In this document: positions 8,374-17,419 of the stretch, in pieces
How the letters are laid out: each line of letters starts with the position of its first letter
Position numbering within the stretch: position 1 is the stretch's first letter
Origin: Acidobacteriota bacterium
Lineage (GTDB): Bacteria > Acidobacteriota > Blastocatellia > RBC074
DNA length: 22,564 nt
Direction: 5' to 3'
Assembly (NCBI GenBank): GCA_022614735.1
Contig: JAKEHZ010000114.1
Coordinates: 1-22,564 of the forward strand
The notes under the pieces: model-generated
Told to the model about the DNA's origin: nothing
The model's input: only the letters and a program-made list of their open reading frames with translations
Database searches by the model: none
Program-made: the position numbers and the translations under genes

Positions 8374-9447
8374 ATGCCTGAACCGATCGATCCTACCTAC
8401 GAAGACGATTTCGTTTTCGCTCAGGACAAACCATTCGAGTTGGTTTCGGGTGGGTCACTGTGGCCAGTAAAATTACATTACGCGATTTACGGCGAACTGA
8501 ATAAGCAACGTGACAATGCGATTCTGGTTTGTCATGCTTTGTCCGGATCGGCCCGCGTCGGCGATTGGTGGCCACAGCTGTTCGGAAATGAAGGCGTTTT
8601 CGATCTCTCGCGCGATTGCATTGTCGGGATCAATATCATCGGGTCGTGTTATGGTTCGACAGGGCCGAGAGATGTCGATCCGGCAACTGGCAAAGTTTAC
8701 GGCTCAGAATTCCCTCTGGTTACAGTGCACGATTGGGTGTCTTCTCAGGCTATCTTGCTCGATCATCTGGGCATCGAAAAACTCCGCGCGGTAATTGGCG
8801 GTTCAATCGGCGGGATGCAGGCAATTCAATGGGCAATTGATCTTCCCGGACGAACGCAACTCAGTATTGCCATTGGTGCGGCGCCGCTCACTGCAATCGG
8901 ACTGGCGTTAAATCATTTGCAGCGGCTGGCAATTTTAAATGACACAAACAACCCGCCAAATGGCGGTCTGGCGCTGGCGCGCGCAATCGCGATGCTCTCA
9001 TACAAATCTGCCGAGCTTCTCAGTGAGCGCTATGCGCGCAAACCAAATCGTAATAGCGAAAACCCGTTGAAATCGTTGAATGAGCGTTATGATGTCGGCG
9101 GTTACCTCGATTACCAGGGTGAGATATTCACAAGGCGTTTCGATGCCAATTCGTACTTGATCATCAGCAAGGCAATGGATAATTTCGATACGGCACACGG
9201 ATACCTATCTGAACGTGATGCATTGCAGCGTATTCGCGCGCGTGCGCTTTTGGTCGGCATTTCTTCAGATTGGCTCTTCCCTGCTGATGAGGTCAAAGCT
9301 TTGAGCGAGCGGATGCGTGATGCTGGAGTTGAAGCGACTTATGCCGAGATTCAATCATCACACGGCCACGATGGTTTTTTAGCAGAGCCTGATAAGCTTG
9401 CGCCCCTCGTTCGCCAGGCATTGTCTGAATCGCGCAAACGGGCCTAA
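8374..9447 (+). CDS. metX: Homoserine O-acyltransferase, MetX-type alpha/beta hydrolase
   Basis: A 357-residue cytosolic enzyme that acylates homoserine (normally with acetyl-CoA), giving the substrate for MetY. The nucleophile motif GGSIGGMQA has Ser144; Asp299 (SSDWLFPADE) and His332 (SSHGHDGFL) complete the triad. NIIGSCYGSTGPRDVDP at about 87-103 is a typical MetX segment. Length is normal. There is no clear Shine-Dalgarno before the ATG, which follows an A-rich stretch 34 nt after the palindrome that separates it from metY. Some MetX-family enzymes use succinyl-CoA instead; the sequence alone does not settle that here. The metY-metX order supports acetyl use. Confidence 0.93.
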   Translation: MPEPIDPTYEDDFVFAQDKPFELVSGGSLWPVKLHYAIYGELNKQRDNAILVCHALSGSARVGDWWPQLFGNEGVFDLSRDCIVGINIIGSCYGSTGPRDVDPATGKVYGSEFPLVTVHDWVSSQAILLDHLGIEKLRAVIGGSIGGMQAIQWAIDLPGRTQLSIAIGAAPLTAIGLALNHLQRLAILNDTNNPPNGGLALARAIAMLSYKSAELLSERYARKPNRNSENPLKSLNERYDVGGYLDYQGEIFTRRFDANSYLIISKAMDNFDTAHGYLSERDALQRIRARALLVGISSDWLFPADEVKALSERMRDAGVEATYAEIQSSHGHDGFLAEPDKLAPLVRQALSESRKRA

Positions 9448-9456
9448 AAGGCGGCC

Positions 9457-9485
9457 TTGACGGGATCTATATCGATGAGTAACAT
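9457..9485 (+). promoter_or_regulatory. Candidate promoter of the tRNA-His gene
   Basis: TTGACG at 9457-9462 and TAACAT at 9480-9485 are 17 nt apart, about 60 nt upstream of the tRNA. The ABC exporter gene 58 nt beyond the tRNA may share this transcript, since no separate promoter is obvious in between. Confidence 0.45.
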
Positions 9486-9543
9486 TGCGTTTTCCTTCAC
9501 GGCTCGTTGAAGACTGAGGGTCAAGGTTGTTTTTCAATTTTGT

Positions 9544-9618
<75 letters not shown>

Positions 9619-9676
9619 CTATCCCAATCAAATTTTCCCGCCAGGTATCAGCCAGATCACAAGGGAAGGAGTGTAA

Positions 9677-11530
9677 ATGGCCGAAGAAAAGAAGAAGCGC
9701 ATCAAGCTATCTGACGCCTGGCGAGATGCAAAAGAATTGATCGTCGCCCACCGCTGGCGTCTTGCACTTGGCGCAGCACTCATGCTCATCAATCGCCTGG
9801 TCGGACTTGTTCTGCCCGCCTCGTCGAAATACATCATAGACGAAGTCATCGTCAAACAGCGTGCAGAGTTGCTCACTCCCATCGCCCTGGCTATCGGAGC
9901 GGCTACGCTGGTTCAGGCCGTCACGTCATTTTCTCTTTCGCAAGTGCTCGGCGTAGCGGCCCAGCGCGCGATAACCGAGATGCGGAAGAAGGTTCAGGCC
10001 CACGTTGAGCGTTTACCTATTCGTTACTTCGATTCGACTCAAACCGGAAAACTCATCTCACGGATAATGACCGACGCCGAAGGCGTGCGTAATCTCGTTG
10101 GCACCGGACTCGTCCAACTTACTGGAAGTATCGTCACCGCGATAATCGCTCTCGTTGTTCTTTTTTATCTCAACTGGCAATTAACCGCTCTGACGATCAC
10201 TGTCCTTCTCACATTTGGCGGCGGTCTGGCTTATGCATTCAAAAAACTGCGCCCGCTCTTTCGCGAACGCGGCGAGATTCACAGTGAGATAACCGGACGG
10301 CTGGCTGAATCTCTCGGTGGCATCCGCATCGTCAAAGCCTACACTGCCGAAAAACGCGAGGAACTTGTCTTTGCGCGTGGGACCCATCGCCTTTTCCGCA
10401 ATATCAAAAAATCGATGACCGGGGTTTCGGCGATCACTGCCTTCTCTTCTGTCATCATCGGCGCAATTGGCGTGGTCATGATCCTCGTTGGCGGCCAATC
10501 GGTTCTCACCGGCTCGATGACGCTGGGTGATATGTTTATGTATATCTTCTTCACCGGATTGATGGCGATGCCGGTGATCGAGATCGCCGCGATCGGCACG
10601 CAAATCACAGAAGCCTTTGCCGGCCTCGACCGCATTCGCGAGATTATGAGTATGTCAACTGAGGATCAAGAGGATTCATCGCGCGAGCCATTGAATGAGC
10701 TGCGGGGCGAGGTCGAATTTGAAAACGTGTGGTTCGAGTACAACCCTGACGTGCCTGTCCTGAAAAACGTTTCGTTCAAAGCCCCACCCGGTTCGACCAC
10801 GGCGCTTGTCGGCTCAAGCGGGTCCGGCAAGAGCACATTGATCAGCCTGGTGATGAATTTCAATCAACCACTCACAGGCAAGATCAAAATTGACGGGAGC
10901 GATCTGTCCGAGATCAAGCTCCGCGAATATCGCTCACACCTCGGCGTGGTGCTGCAGGACAACTTTCTCTTCGATGGCACTGTTGCCGAAAATATCAGCT
11001 TTTCCAAACCTCACGCGACTGATGATGAGATACAGACTGTCAGCCGAATAGCTCACTGTGAAGAGTTCATTGAAGGTTTCGAAAAGAAATACGACACTAT
11101 CGTTGGCGAGCGAGGTGTGAAACTTTCCGGGGGACAACGCCAGCGCATAGCCATTGCCCGCGCGCTGCTTGCTGAGCCGAGGATTCTGATTCTTGATGAA
11201 GCGACCTCGAGCCTCGATAGCGAAAGCGAAGCGCTGATCCAGGAAGGTTTGCGCTCTTTGCGGAAAGGACGGACGACCTTCGTCATCGCCCATCGCCTTT
11301 CGACCATTCGCAGCGCTGACCAGATCCTGGTAATGGAAAATGGAGAGATTGTCGAACGCGGCACACACGATGAGCTACTTGCAGCCGGAGGGCGTTACAA
11401 ACAGCTCTATGACAAGCAATACAAATTCGAGCGAGACCAGTTCGTCAATCCGGGTGAAGATTTCACACCAGATTTACCCAAAGTTGAGATAGAGCGTAAG
11501 GCGCCCGCCCCTCGATTAACCGCCTTATGA
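9677..11530 (+). CDS. ABC exporter half-transporter (MsbA/LmrA-like, fused membrane and ATPase domains)
   Basis: A 617-residue inner-membrane protein. The membrane domain (about residues 25-320) has about six helices; the ATPase domain (about 345-585) has Walker A GSSGSGKST (379-387), Q-loop Gln427, signature LSGGQ (483-487), Walker B ILILDE (503-508) and H-loop His539. It should form a homodimer (no partner half is adjacent) and export lipids, drugs or peptides; the substrate cannot be read from sequence. The start is fixed by AAGGAG at 9666-9671, five bases before ATG. A polar tail of about 30 residues follows the ATPase domain. It lies 58 nt after tRNA-His and converges on the next gene, with a palindrome between. 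Confidence 0.93.
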   Translation: MAEEKKKRIKLSDAWRDAKELIVAHRWRLALGAALMLINRLVGLVLPASSKYIIDEVIVKQRAELLTPIALAIGAATLVQAVTSFSLSQVLGVAAQRAITEMRKKVQAHVERLPIRYFDSTQTGKLISRIMTDAEGVRNLVGTGLVQLTGSIVTAIIALVVLFYLNWQLTALTITVLLTFGGGLAYAFKKLRPLFRERGEIHSEITGRLAESLGGIRIVKAYTAEKREELVFARGTHRLFRNIKKSMTGVSAITAFSSVIIGAIGVVMILVGGQSVLTGSMTLGDMFMYIFFTGLMAMPVIEIAAIGTQITEAFAGLDRIREIMSMSTEDQEDSSREPLNELRGEVEFENVWFEYNPDVPVLKNVSFKAPPGSTTALVGSSGSGKSTLISLVMNFNQPLTGKIKIDGSDLSEIKLREYRSHLGVVLQDNFLFDGTVAENISFSKPHATDDEIQTVSRIAHCEEFIEGFEKKYDTIVGERGVKLSGGQRQRIAIARALLAEPRILILDEATSSLDSESEALIQEGLRSLRKGRTTFVIAHRLSTIRSADQILVMENGEIVERGTHDELLAAGGRYKQLYDKQYKFERDQFVNPGEDFTPDLPKVEIERKAPAPRLTAL

Positions 11531-11539
11531 ACCTGGATA

Positions 11540-11626
11540 GAATACGAAACAAACGAAAATAACGAAACAAACGAAAGGCTAAAGTCTTTTTTCGTTTGTT
11601 TCGTTATTTTCGTTTGTTTCGTATTC
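11540..11626. repeat. Perfect 37-bp inverted repeat of ACGAAACAA-type 9-nt units between convergent genes
   Basis: Arms 11540-11576 and 11590-11626 are exact reverse complements around a 13-nt loop. After GAAT the arm reads ACGAAACAA, ACGAAAATA, ACGAAACAA, ACGAAA. It begins 10 nt after one stop codon and ends 6 nt before the stop of the convergent gene, so it could serve both as a 3'-end structure. Confidence 0.95.
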
Positions 11627-11631
11627 TTCTT

Positions 11632-13368
11632 TTATTGATCGATAATGCGGCCTCGGCTGGAACGCTCAAGACCAGATCGACCAGTACCAGGTAATTTGAC
11701 TCGTCCCCTGTGAATCTCACGTCCTGAAGGGCTGAAGGGCTCGAACGCATTCCCGCCTTCAAGCAGTGAGCTTGTCAGCCTGGTCAGTGATAGCGTATAG
11801 GCTCCCGTAACGTTTGGCGCTAAAGGCGTGGCCAGGATAAGGTAAATTGTCGATCTGGAAAGCCGTTGCGTGAGCTGTGCATTCAAACCGCCACCGCCGT
11901 CATCAGCGGCAAAAAAATCCTCATTATCATTGCTCTGCATGATAATCAGAGAATCGAATGCCGATGAGTTCATGTTGATCCTGACGTTGTCATTTTGCGC
12001 GCCATTGAACCAGTATACATCGACAAAATCTCCCGCCGATGTCTGCAGGTCGCTGGTTACCATTGTCGCATCGCCGACACTTTGTCCGTAATTAAGCTGC
12101 GGAGCGGTGATACTCGTTAGTTTCAATGTATAGGCGCCAACACCAACCGGTTGCTCGTCTTCCGTCGTTACGAAGATGACGTAGCGACCCGGGTTCTGAA
12201 TCACATTCAATAATAGCGCGTTGTCGTTGACATAGTCGCCATCCCCCAATCCGCCGGTATCCTCATCGAATCCAATGGGAATCAGGTTAGCGCCTTCCAA
12301 CCGATAGAGCAGAAGAAAGGACTCCAACTGTGATGATCGAAGATCTATGGCGACGGTCGTGTTAGGAGCTGTCGTCATAAAGTCATAGGCATCGAAGAAA
12401 AATAATTTGCTACCAGCTGCCTGAATCTGGTCATCAGCAGTGAGCTCACTGGTCTTGGTCTCTCCGAATACGATTGATGTGAGATTAACATTGGGCAAAT
12501 CTCCACCGATCTTTATCGTTACCGCGTTCGATGAGCGACTATTGGCAGTTACGACAACGTTAACGGGGCCCAGAGATCTGCCCAGTCCTGACATCTCAGG
12601 CGGGATTACAAGATTGATTTGATCGAGTCCGACAAAGTCTCGAACCGGGCCGGCGAAATCAACTCTCGCAGGCACACCCTGAAGCGTAACACTCACCGAT
12701 TCGGCTACGCCATTACCGTCAGTCGGATTTGCCGCGGGAGTGTAGCGAATTCCGGTGGTGTAGAGAATAAGGAAATTCGGTGCTGTTCTCGTCCCGGCGT
12801 TCACATCACGTTCACTTCCATCAGGATTGAAGACCGGCAGATAGCTGACCCCATCGGTGGTCGTCAATGCTGCCGCTGTTCCGGTTCCGGTCGATCTCGC
12901 CGAAAACACACCCGGCGAGGCTCTCTCAACTCTGAAGGTACCAGTACGGGTCGTGTTGTCAGAGTTGGTCACAACAATCATCGCATCGCCATCCTGGATA
13001 TTTGCCGGTATCAAAATATTGAGCTGTCCGGTAGAGGCGAAGAAAAGTGCGGCCCGGGTGCCATTGATGGTAACACTCACACCGCCGAGCGTCACCGGTA
13101 AAGGCAAGGGACCGGCAAAAAAATTCTGGTTGTTCTGTGTCACGAATGTTCCGAAGGCTGCGGCAATTGTGTCAGGCGATATAGCCTTATTCGCGGAATT
13201 ATCGAAACTCGCTGCGTTAACGACAGTGACAGTAGTTTGCGCCAAAGCTGATTCGTGGCGGAGGTTCAGGCCCCAGCGGGAAAGACCGAAACTCACAAAT
13301 GCCAACAAGAGCGCAGTGAGGATGAATGGGCGCGCAGACGAGCGGATAGGGGATGAAACAAATTTCAT
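11632..13368 (-). CDS. Secreted protein with TIGR03437 domain and two PPC-like domains
   Basis: A 578-residue exported protein. A long signal peptide (about 1-44, ending ESALAQ) is followed by a TIGR03437 domain at about 46-288 (VVNAASF, FNPDGSERDV, YTPAANP, GLDQINLVIP). Two pre-peptidase C-terminal-like beta domains follow, at about 305-418 and 430-530, each ending in a GAYTLxLT strand. No protease domain is present, so the PPC parts are probably binding modules. The last 40 residues are polar and Arg-rich. The start is supported by AGAGGAG (13375-13381 on the minus strand) six bases upstream. The TIGR03437 part is closely similar to the C-terminal domain of the upstream neighbour, so the two are paralogous in that region. 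Surface or extracellular location is inferred. Confidence 0.85.
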   Translation of the reverse strand: MKFVSSPIRSSARPFILTALLLAFVSFGLSRWGLNLRHESALAQTTVTVVNAASFDNSANKAISPDTIAAAFGTFVTQNNQNFFAGPLPLPVTLGGVSVTINGTRAALFFASTGQLNILIPANIQDGDAMIVVTNSDNTTRTGTFRVERASPGVFSARSTGTGTAAALTTTDGVSYLPVFNPDGSERDVNAGTRTAPNFLILYTTGIRYTPAANPTDGNGVAESVSVTLQGVPARVDFAGPVRDFVGLDQINLVIPPEMSGLGRSLGPVNVVVTANSRSSNAVTIKIGGDLPNVNLTSIVFGETKTSELTADDQIQAAGSKLFFFDAYDFMTTAPNTTVAIDLRSSQLESFLLLYRLEGANLIPIGFDEDTGGLGDGDYVNDNALLLNVIQNPGRYVIFVTTEDEQPVGVGAYTLKLTSITAPQLNYGQSVGDATMVTSDLQTSAGDFVDVYWFNGAQNDNVRINMNSSAFDSLIIMQSNDNEDFFAADDGGGGLNAQLTQRLSRSTIYLILATPLAPNVTGAYTLSLTRLTSSLLEGGNAFEPFSPSGREIHRGRVKLPGTGRSGLERSSRGRIIDQ

Positions 13369-13506
13369 AGGTATCTCCTCTGACGGTCTGGGTTATATTT
13401 TGATACACGGACCTCAAATAAGCTCGATCTCCATTCCGCGGTTTTGAGGCGCGGAGAGTCAAGCGACGTGAAGTTAGGGGGTGGAAATTGCCAATTTCCT
13501 GAGCCA

Positions 13507-13535
13507 ATCTATATTTCTCTTCAGCGTACTGTCAA
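13507..13535 (-). promoter_or_regulatory. Candidate promoter for the 11632-13368 gene
   Basis: On the minus strand TTGACA (13530-13535) is followed after 16-17 nt by TATAGA/ATAGAT (13507-13513). This predicts a 5' leader of about 130 nt. It separates the gene from its upstream neighbour, together with the two palindromes at 13578-13766. Confidence 0.5.
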
Positions 13536-13577
13536 GGACGTTTCCGCCCTGTTGAAGAACTCTCGTTGAGGGAGAAA

Positions 13578-13699
13578 TGAATAAGGTCCAAGAGAGAATA
13601 CGAAACAAACGAAATAAACGAAACAAACGAAAAATTTGGGCATTTTTCGTTTGTTTCGTTTATTTCTATTGTTTCGTATTCTCTCCTGGACCTTATTCA
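13578..13699. repeat. 58-bp-arm inverted repeat of ACGAAACAA-type units
   Basis: Arms 13578-13635 and 13642-13699 pair at 55 of 58 positions around a 6-nt loop. The left arm contains ACGAAACAA, ACGAAATAA, ACGAAACAA, ACGAAAAAT after the edge TGAATAAGGTCCAAGAGAG. Small open frames here translate into Asn-Lys-Arg runs on one strand and Phe/Val/Cys runs on the other; I regard them as by-products of the repeat. Confidence 0.93.
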
Positions 13700-13717
13700 G
13701 TGAAGAATCACAGGTCA

Positions 13718-13766
13718 ACACGGATGCAACGGAGACACAGATTACGTGTCTGCCTTGCATCCGTGT
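13718..13766. repeat. Short inverted repeat of ACACGGATGCAA type
   Basis: ACACGGATGCAA (13718-13729) pairs with 13755-13766 and AGACAC (13733-13738) with 13746-13751, with two mismatches between. It ends 7 nt before the stop codon of the minus-strand gene. It is related to the 17437-17509 element (CACGGATG core) rather than to its immediate neighbour. Confidence 0.8.
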
Positions 13767-13773
13767 CAATACC

Positions 13774-16700
13774 TTACCTGCCTATCCGGACGGTCGCCAT
13801 ATTGGAGGTCCGGCCTGCCACAGTCAGTTTGATCCCAACCGTGCCGGCTCCCGCCAATTCCGTCGGAACGAGCATATTAATTTGATCGAGACCCGAGAAA
13901 TCGGGTGCGGGCCCTGCCCATGTGACTGTAACAGGTATGTTTTGAATCGTCGCGCTGACCGCCTCAGCCATGCCGTTGCTATCATTTGGGTTTGCAGCCG
14001 GCGCATTGCGGGTTCCTGTCACGTAGACCACCAGGAAGGTGGGTTTAGCAGCTGTACCCGGACTCACATCGCGCTCGCTTCCATCCGGGTTAAAGACCGG
14101 TTGAAATGTGATGCCATCGTTAGTCCATAATGCCGCAGCCGTTCCCTGCCCGGTCGAGCTTACAGTGAAGATGCCTGTAGCCGATTGGACCATATTGATA
14201 GTGCCGGTATCGGTCGAACCATCATTGTTAGTTACGACGACTGTTGCCATGCCACTGGAAATGAGCGACGGCAACATGAAATTGATCTGCCCGTTGTTTG
14301 CGAAGAGCAATTGTGCTGCTGTGCCGTTGACCGTCACCGTCACTCCACCCAGCGAGGTGGGAAGTGGCTGGCTCGACGCAGCAATGGACCGCCCATCATC
14401 CGTTTGGAACCGTCCGAACATAGCAACCAATGAATCGGGCGCAACTGCATCACTGGCGTAGCTTGCCGCATTGACAACGACGAGGCCGGCAGGCTGCGCT
14501 GATGGCGGAGCTGTGTTGGCTATTGCAATGCCGCGAATTACTTCTCCACCGCCGATATTGCCGATCAAGCTTGCAGCGCCAGTGGCCAGATTGATCCTGT
14601 GGAGCTGCGATACCCCTCCGACAGTCAATGAGGCATAGGCGTTATTCGTCTGGTCACCGATGTCGAATCCAACCATTTCGTTCGTGTCCACACCGAGCGG
14701 GCCAATGGTGAATAGTTGCCCGGTGTTCGGCGAGGTCGGCGTGCCGCCCGGCGAGCCCTGCATGACCAGCGAGTCGAAGCTGGAATCGATCACGTAGAGT
14801 GTGGTCGAGGGCGTGCCTGCGACGTTGTTGTCATAGGCCGCGCCGACAATGAACGGAGGCTGCCCTATGCGCTGGTCTGCATAATTGAGAAATGGGTCGC
14901 CGCCGGCAACTGCAGGCGCACCAGTATCGGGAACAAAGCGCAGGTTGTGTGTCGCAGTGCTGACGACACGTATGCGATCAGGCATCGGATTGAAATCGAA
15001 GCCGTATGCAACTCCATTTAATTGGGGACTGGTGATCCCCGTCCCGACCTGAGTTGCGACGCCAGTCAATGGATTGACGGTGAAGATTCGGCTACTGCTG
15101 CCGATTGCATAAAGTTGCCCGTTCGCCGGCCGGAAATCGATGCCGATAACTGTCTCATCGCCCAACCCGGTGATCGTTGTGGTGCTCAGAATGACACCCG
15201 GAGCAGAAGGATTGAAGCTGATTAGCTTGTTGCTATTGGTGGCAGCAAAGATAGTTTCGATGCGCGGCGCGATCGCAATGCCGCGGATCGTCGCATTGCC
15301 GCCGATTGCACCGATCAGGGTTGTCGCGCCCGTCGCCAGGTTTAGCGTGTAAAGGCTTGAATTTGTCGCACCGGTCGCGGTCAGGGATATGAAGGCCGCG
15401 TCTGTCGCCGGCGCGATATCAAACCCGACTTGATCAGTCGTGTTGACACCGAGCATCCCGACCGTTGTCAAAGTCCCGGTATTTGGCGAGATCGGAGTGC
15501 CACCGAGCGAGCCCTGCAGTAAGAGCGCATCAAGATTCGAGTCAATGACATAAAGCGAGGTCGCGGTTGCGCCGGCAACATTATTTGTATAAGCCGCGCC
15601 GACGACATTCGGTGTCGCGCTGGCATTCGCATCACTGGAAGCGAAAGCCAGAGTTCCATCAACACCGGCGATAGCTCCATTAATCGGATTGAGCCGGAGG
15701 CTCTGTCTTGCATCGCTGACGGTGCGAATACGGTCCGGCACCGGATTGAAATCGAAGCCGAAAGATGCGCCCGTGAACGGCGGGGTGAACGCCGCGCCTC
15801 CGACCGACGTTGCGGCGCCGGTTGCCGTGTTGAGCGTGTAAACACGGCTCTGGTTGCTCGCTGCGAAGAGCTGCCCGGTGGCCGGACGGAAATCAATGCC
15901 AACCAGCATCTCGCCTGCGCCGAGACCGGTAATTGCAAGCGTGCTGGCGATCGTTCCTGGCGTGCCGCTATTGAATCTGAGCAAATTATTGTTCGAAGTC
16001 AACGCGAAGATCGTCTCAACTCGCACGACCGCGGAGATATCGCGGATCGTGTCGGTGACGCCGATAGTCCCGATAAGCGTTGCCGCTCCCGTCTGTAGAT
16101 TGATCCGATAGAGCGATGAGAATGCACTTGCACCATTTATTGTGAGAGAGGCAAAGGCAATGCCGCCAGGATTGGTGATATCGAAGCCGGCCACATCGGT
16201 CACATCAATGCCGAGCGAACCGACTGTCGTCAGCATCCCCGTATTGGGCGAAACCGGCGCACCACCTAATGAGCCCTGGAGCACAAGCGTATCGCGTTCT
16301 GAGTCGATCCCGTAGAGCGATGTAGTCGTCGCGCCGCCGAAGTTATTGGTGTAGGCTGAAGCGACTACGCTCGGATTGCTACTCGCGCCTGCATCGCCTG
16401 ATGCGTAAGCAAGGCCCGTGTCCATACCTGCGATTGCGCCATTGTTAGGGTTGAGCCTCAGATTTTGGTCACCATCACTGACCAGACGGATGCGGTCAGG
16501 TAGAGGGTTGAAATCAATGCCAAAAGAATTGCCGATGACCGTCGGTGTGAACGGCGCCCCTGCCGCGGTCACCGCACCCGTCATCGTGTTAACTGTATAG
16601 ACGATGCTTGCGGTGCTGACGGCGTAGAGCACCCCCGTGGCCGGACGAAAATCGATGCCAAGCAGGACTTCGCCCACAGGCAAGCCGGTGATCGGCACGT

Positions 16701-16944
16701 TACGAATGATCGCGCCGGGGGTGGCCGGATTGAAGCTTATTAAATTGCCCCCCGTAGTTAGTGCGAAGATCGTGCCTTCAATCGCCGGACCCGGCAAGAC
16801 CTGAAATGCGCTTACCGTTTCCGTTAATTTGAAGTTAAATCCTCCCGGCAAAGCCGGTAGGGGTTGAACCAAAGTGCTCGTCAACCCCAACAATCCGAGT
16901 ACGAGAAGTAAAGATTTCCAGGTGATTCTAGTGGTGTGTTTCAT
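13774..16944 (-). CDS. Secreted protein with three DUF4394 repeats and C-terminal TIGR03437 domain
   Basis: A 1056-residue exported protein with a signal peptide at about 1-32 (SLLLVLGLLGLTSTL, then LPALPGG). Three tandem copies of a DUF4394-type beta-rich unit of about 250 residues lie at roughly 56-308, 309-560 and 561-808. Each repeats IFALTT-like, GIDFRPATG, DFNPxPDRIRxVS, LRLNP, SPNTG and RINLxTGAATLIG motifs. A TIGR03437 domain follows at about 820-1055 (VVNAASY, FNPDGSERDV, APAANPNDSNG, GLDQINMLVP). There are no catalytic motifs; a propeller-like extracellular binding or display role is a guess. The third repeat is the most diverged. The only Shine-Dalgarno lies unusually far upstream (16 nt). 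Confidence 0.88.
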   Translation of the reverse strand: MKHTTRITWKSLLLVLGLLGLTSTLVQPLPALPGGFNFKLTETVSAFQVLPGPAIEGTIFALTTGGNLISFNPATPGAIIRNVPITGLPVGEVLLGIDFRPATGVLYAVSTASIVYTVNTMTGAVTAAGAPFTPTVIGNSFGIDFNPLPDRIRLVSDGDQNLRLNPNNGAIAGMDTGLAYASGDAGASSNPSVVASAYTNNFGGATTTSLYGIDSERDTLVLQGSLGGAPVSPNTGMLTTVGSLGIDVTDVAGFDITNPGGIAFASLTINGASAFSSLYRINLQTGAATLIGTIGVTDTIRDISAVVRVETIFALTSNNNLLRFNSGTPGTIASTLAITGLGAGEMLVGIDFRPATGQLFAASNQSRVYTLNTATGAATSVGGAAFTPPFTGASFGFDFNPVPDRIRTVSDARQSLRLNPINGAIAGVDGTLAFASSDANASATPNVVGAAYTNNVAGATATSLYVIDSNLDALLLQGSLGGTPISPNTGTLTTVGMLGVNTTDQVGFDIAPATDAAFISLTATGATNSSLYTLNLATGATTLIGAIGGNATIRGIAIAPRIETIFAATNSNKLISFNPSAPGVILSTTTITGLGDETVIGIDFRPANGQLYAIGSSSRIFTVNPLTGVATQVGTGITSPQLNGVAYGFDFNPMPDRIRVVSTATHNLRFVPDTGAPAVAGGDPFLNYADQRIGQPPFIVGAAYDNNVAGTPSTTLYVIDSSFDSLVMQGSPGGTPTSPNTGQLFTIGPLGVDTNEMVGFDIGDQTNNAYASLTVGGVSQLHRINLATGAASLIGNIGGGEVIRGIAIANTAPPSAQPAGLVVVNAASYASDAVAPDSLVAMFGRFQTDDGRSIAASSQPLPTSLGGVTVTVNGTAAQLLFANNGQINFMLPSLISSGMATVVVTNNDGSTDTGTINMVQSATGIFTVSSTGQGTAAALWTNDGITFQPVFNPDGSERDVSPGTAAKPTFLVVYVTGTRNAPAANPNDSNGMAEAVSATIQNIPVTVTWAGPAPDFSGLDQINMLVPTELAGAGTVGIKLTVAGRTSNMATVRIGR

Positions 16945-16960
16945 ATGGTTGATTTTTTAT

Positions 16961-16967
16961 CTCCTTT
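16961..16967 (-). promoter_or_regulatory. Shine-Dalgarno AAAGGAG at unusual distance
   Basis: On the minus strand AAAGGAG is separated by 16 bases (an A-rich stretch, then CAACCAT) from the ATG at 16942-16944, longer than the usual 5-9. I see no better in-frame start codon, so either spacing is relaxed here or initiation is weak. Confidence 0.4.
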
Positions 16968-17419
16968 CACGCTGCTGTGGGGCATGACTTGAAGACCGCT
17001 CTCAAGCACACCTTTTTATTCACTACGTGCTCGAAGAGAGATTTGGATGGGGAAGAACAGACGATTCCCAGACGCACATTTTGGGCAAGGAAGGCGCGTT
17101 CTGAGACGGTTTGACCTGTGTGACTGATACAGGTGAGGATGACAGTCGCACCCAAACTGCACACATGGGGGAGACCAGACCGTCAAATTACAGAAGCCCG
17201 GTAGGCTTTTCCCACTAGAAGACGCGAAACTACCGCAACAAGATCAAAAGGCACCAATAAATTTGAGGGGCTTATTTGCAAACCAGGGGGGTCAGGGCTT
17301 CGATGATTTAATAACACTCTACGCGCTGGATTGAATTGATGTCAAGCAATTAATTAAACCCACTCTTGATTATTTTACGTAACATAGGCGGTATTTTTGC
17401 TATATCAAAGGACAGGAAG

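Noticed and set aside
11540..11626. Insertion sequence or MITE
   Set aside because: No transposase and no target-site duplication is seen at the edges here or at 21024-21143; kept only as a possible origin for the family.
13521..13885. Small open frames on both strands with Asn-Lys-Arg or Phe-Val-Cys runs
   Set aside because: They are translations of the 9-nt palindrome units, which lack stops in these frames; there is no ribosome site or family similarity.
12619..15938. Open frames of 100-196 codons opposite the two TIGR03437 genes
   Set aside because: They lie antisense to well-supported genes with signal peptides and domain repeats, and their translations show no recognisable domain.
17195..17240. 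Cyclic-di-GMP (GEMM) riboswitch, because of GACGCGAAACTACCG
   Set aside because: The core is only partly similar, the tetraloop and the 3' half are missing, and it is far from a start codon.
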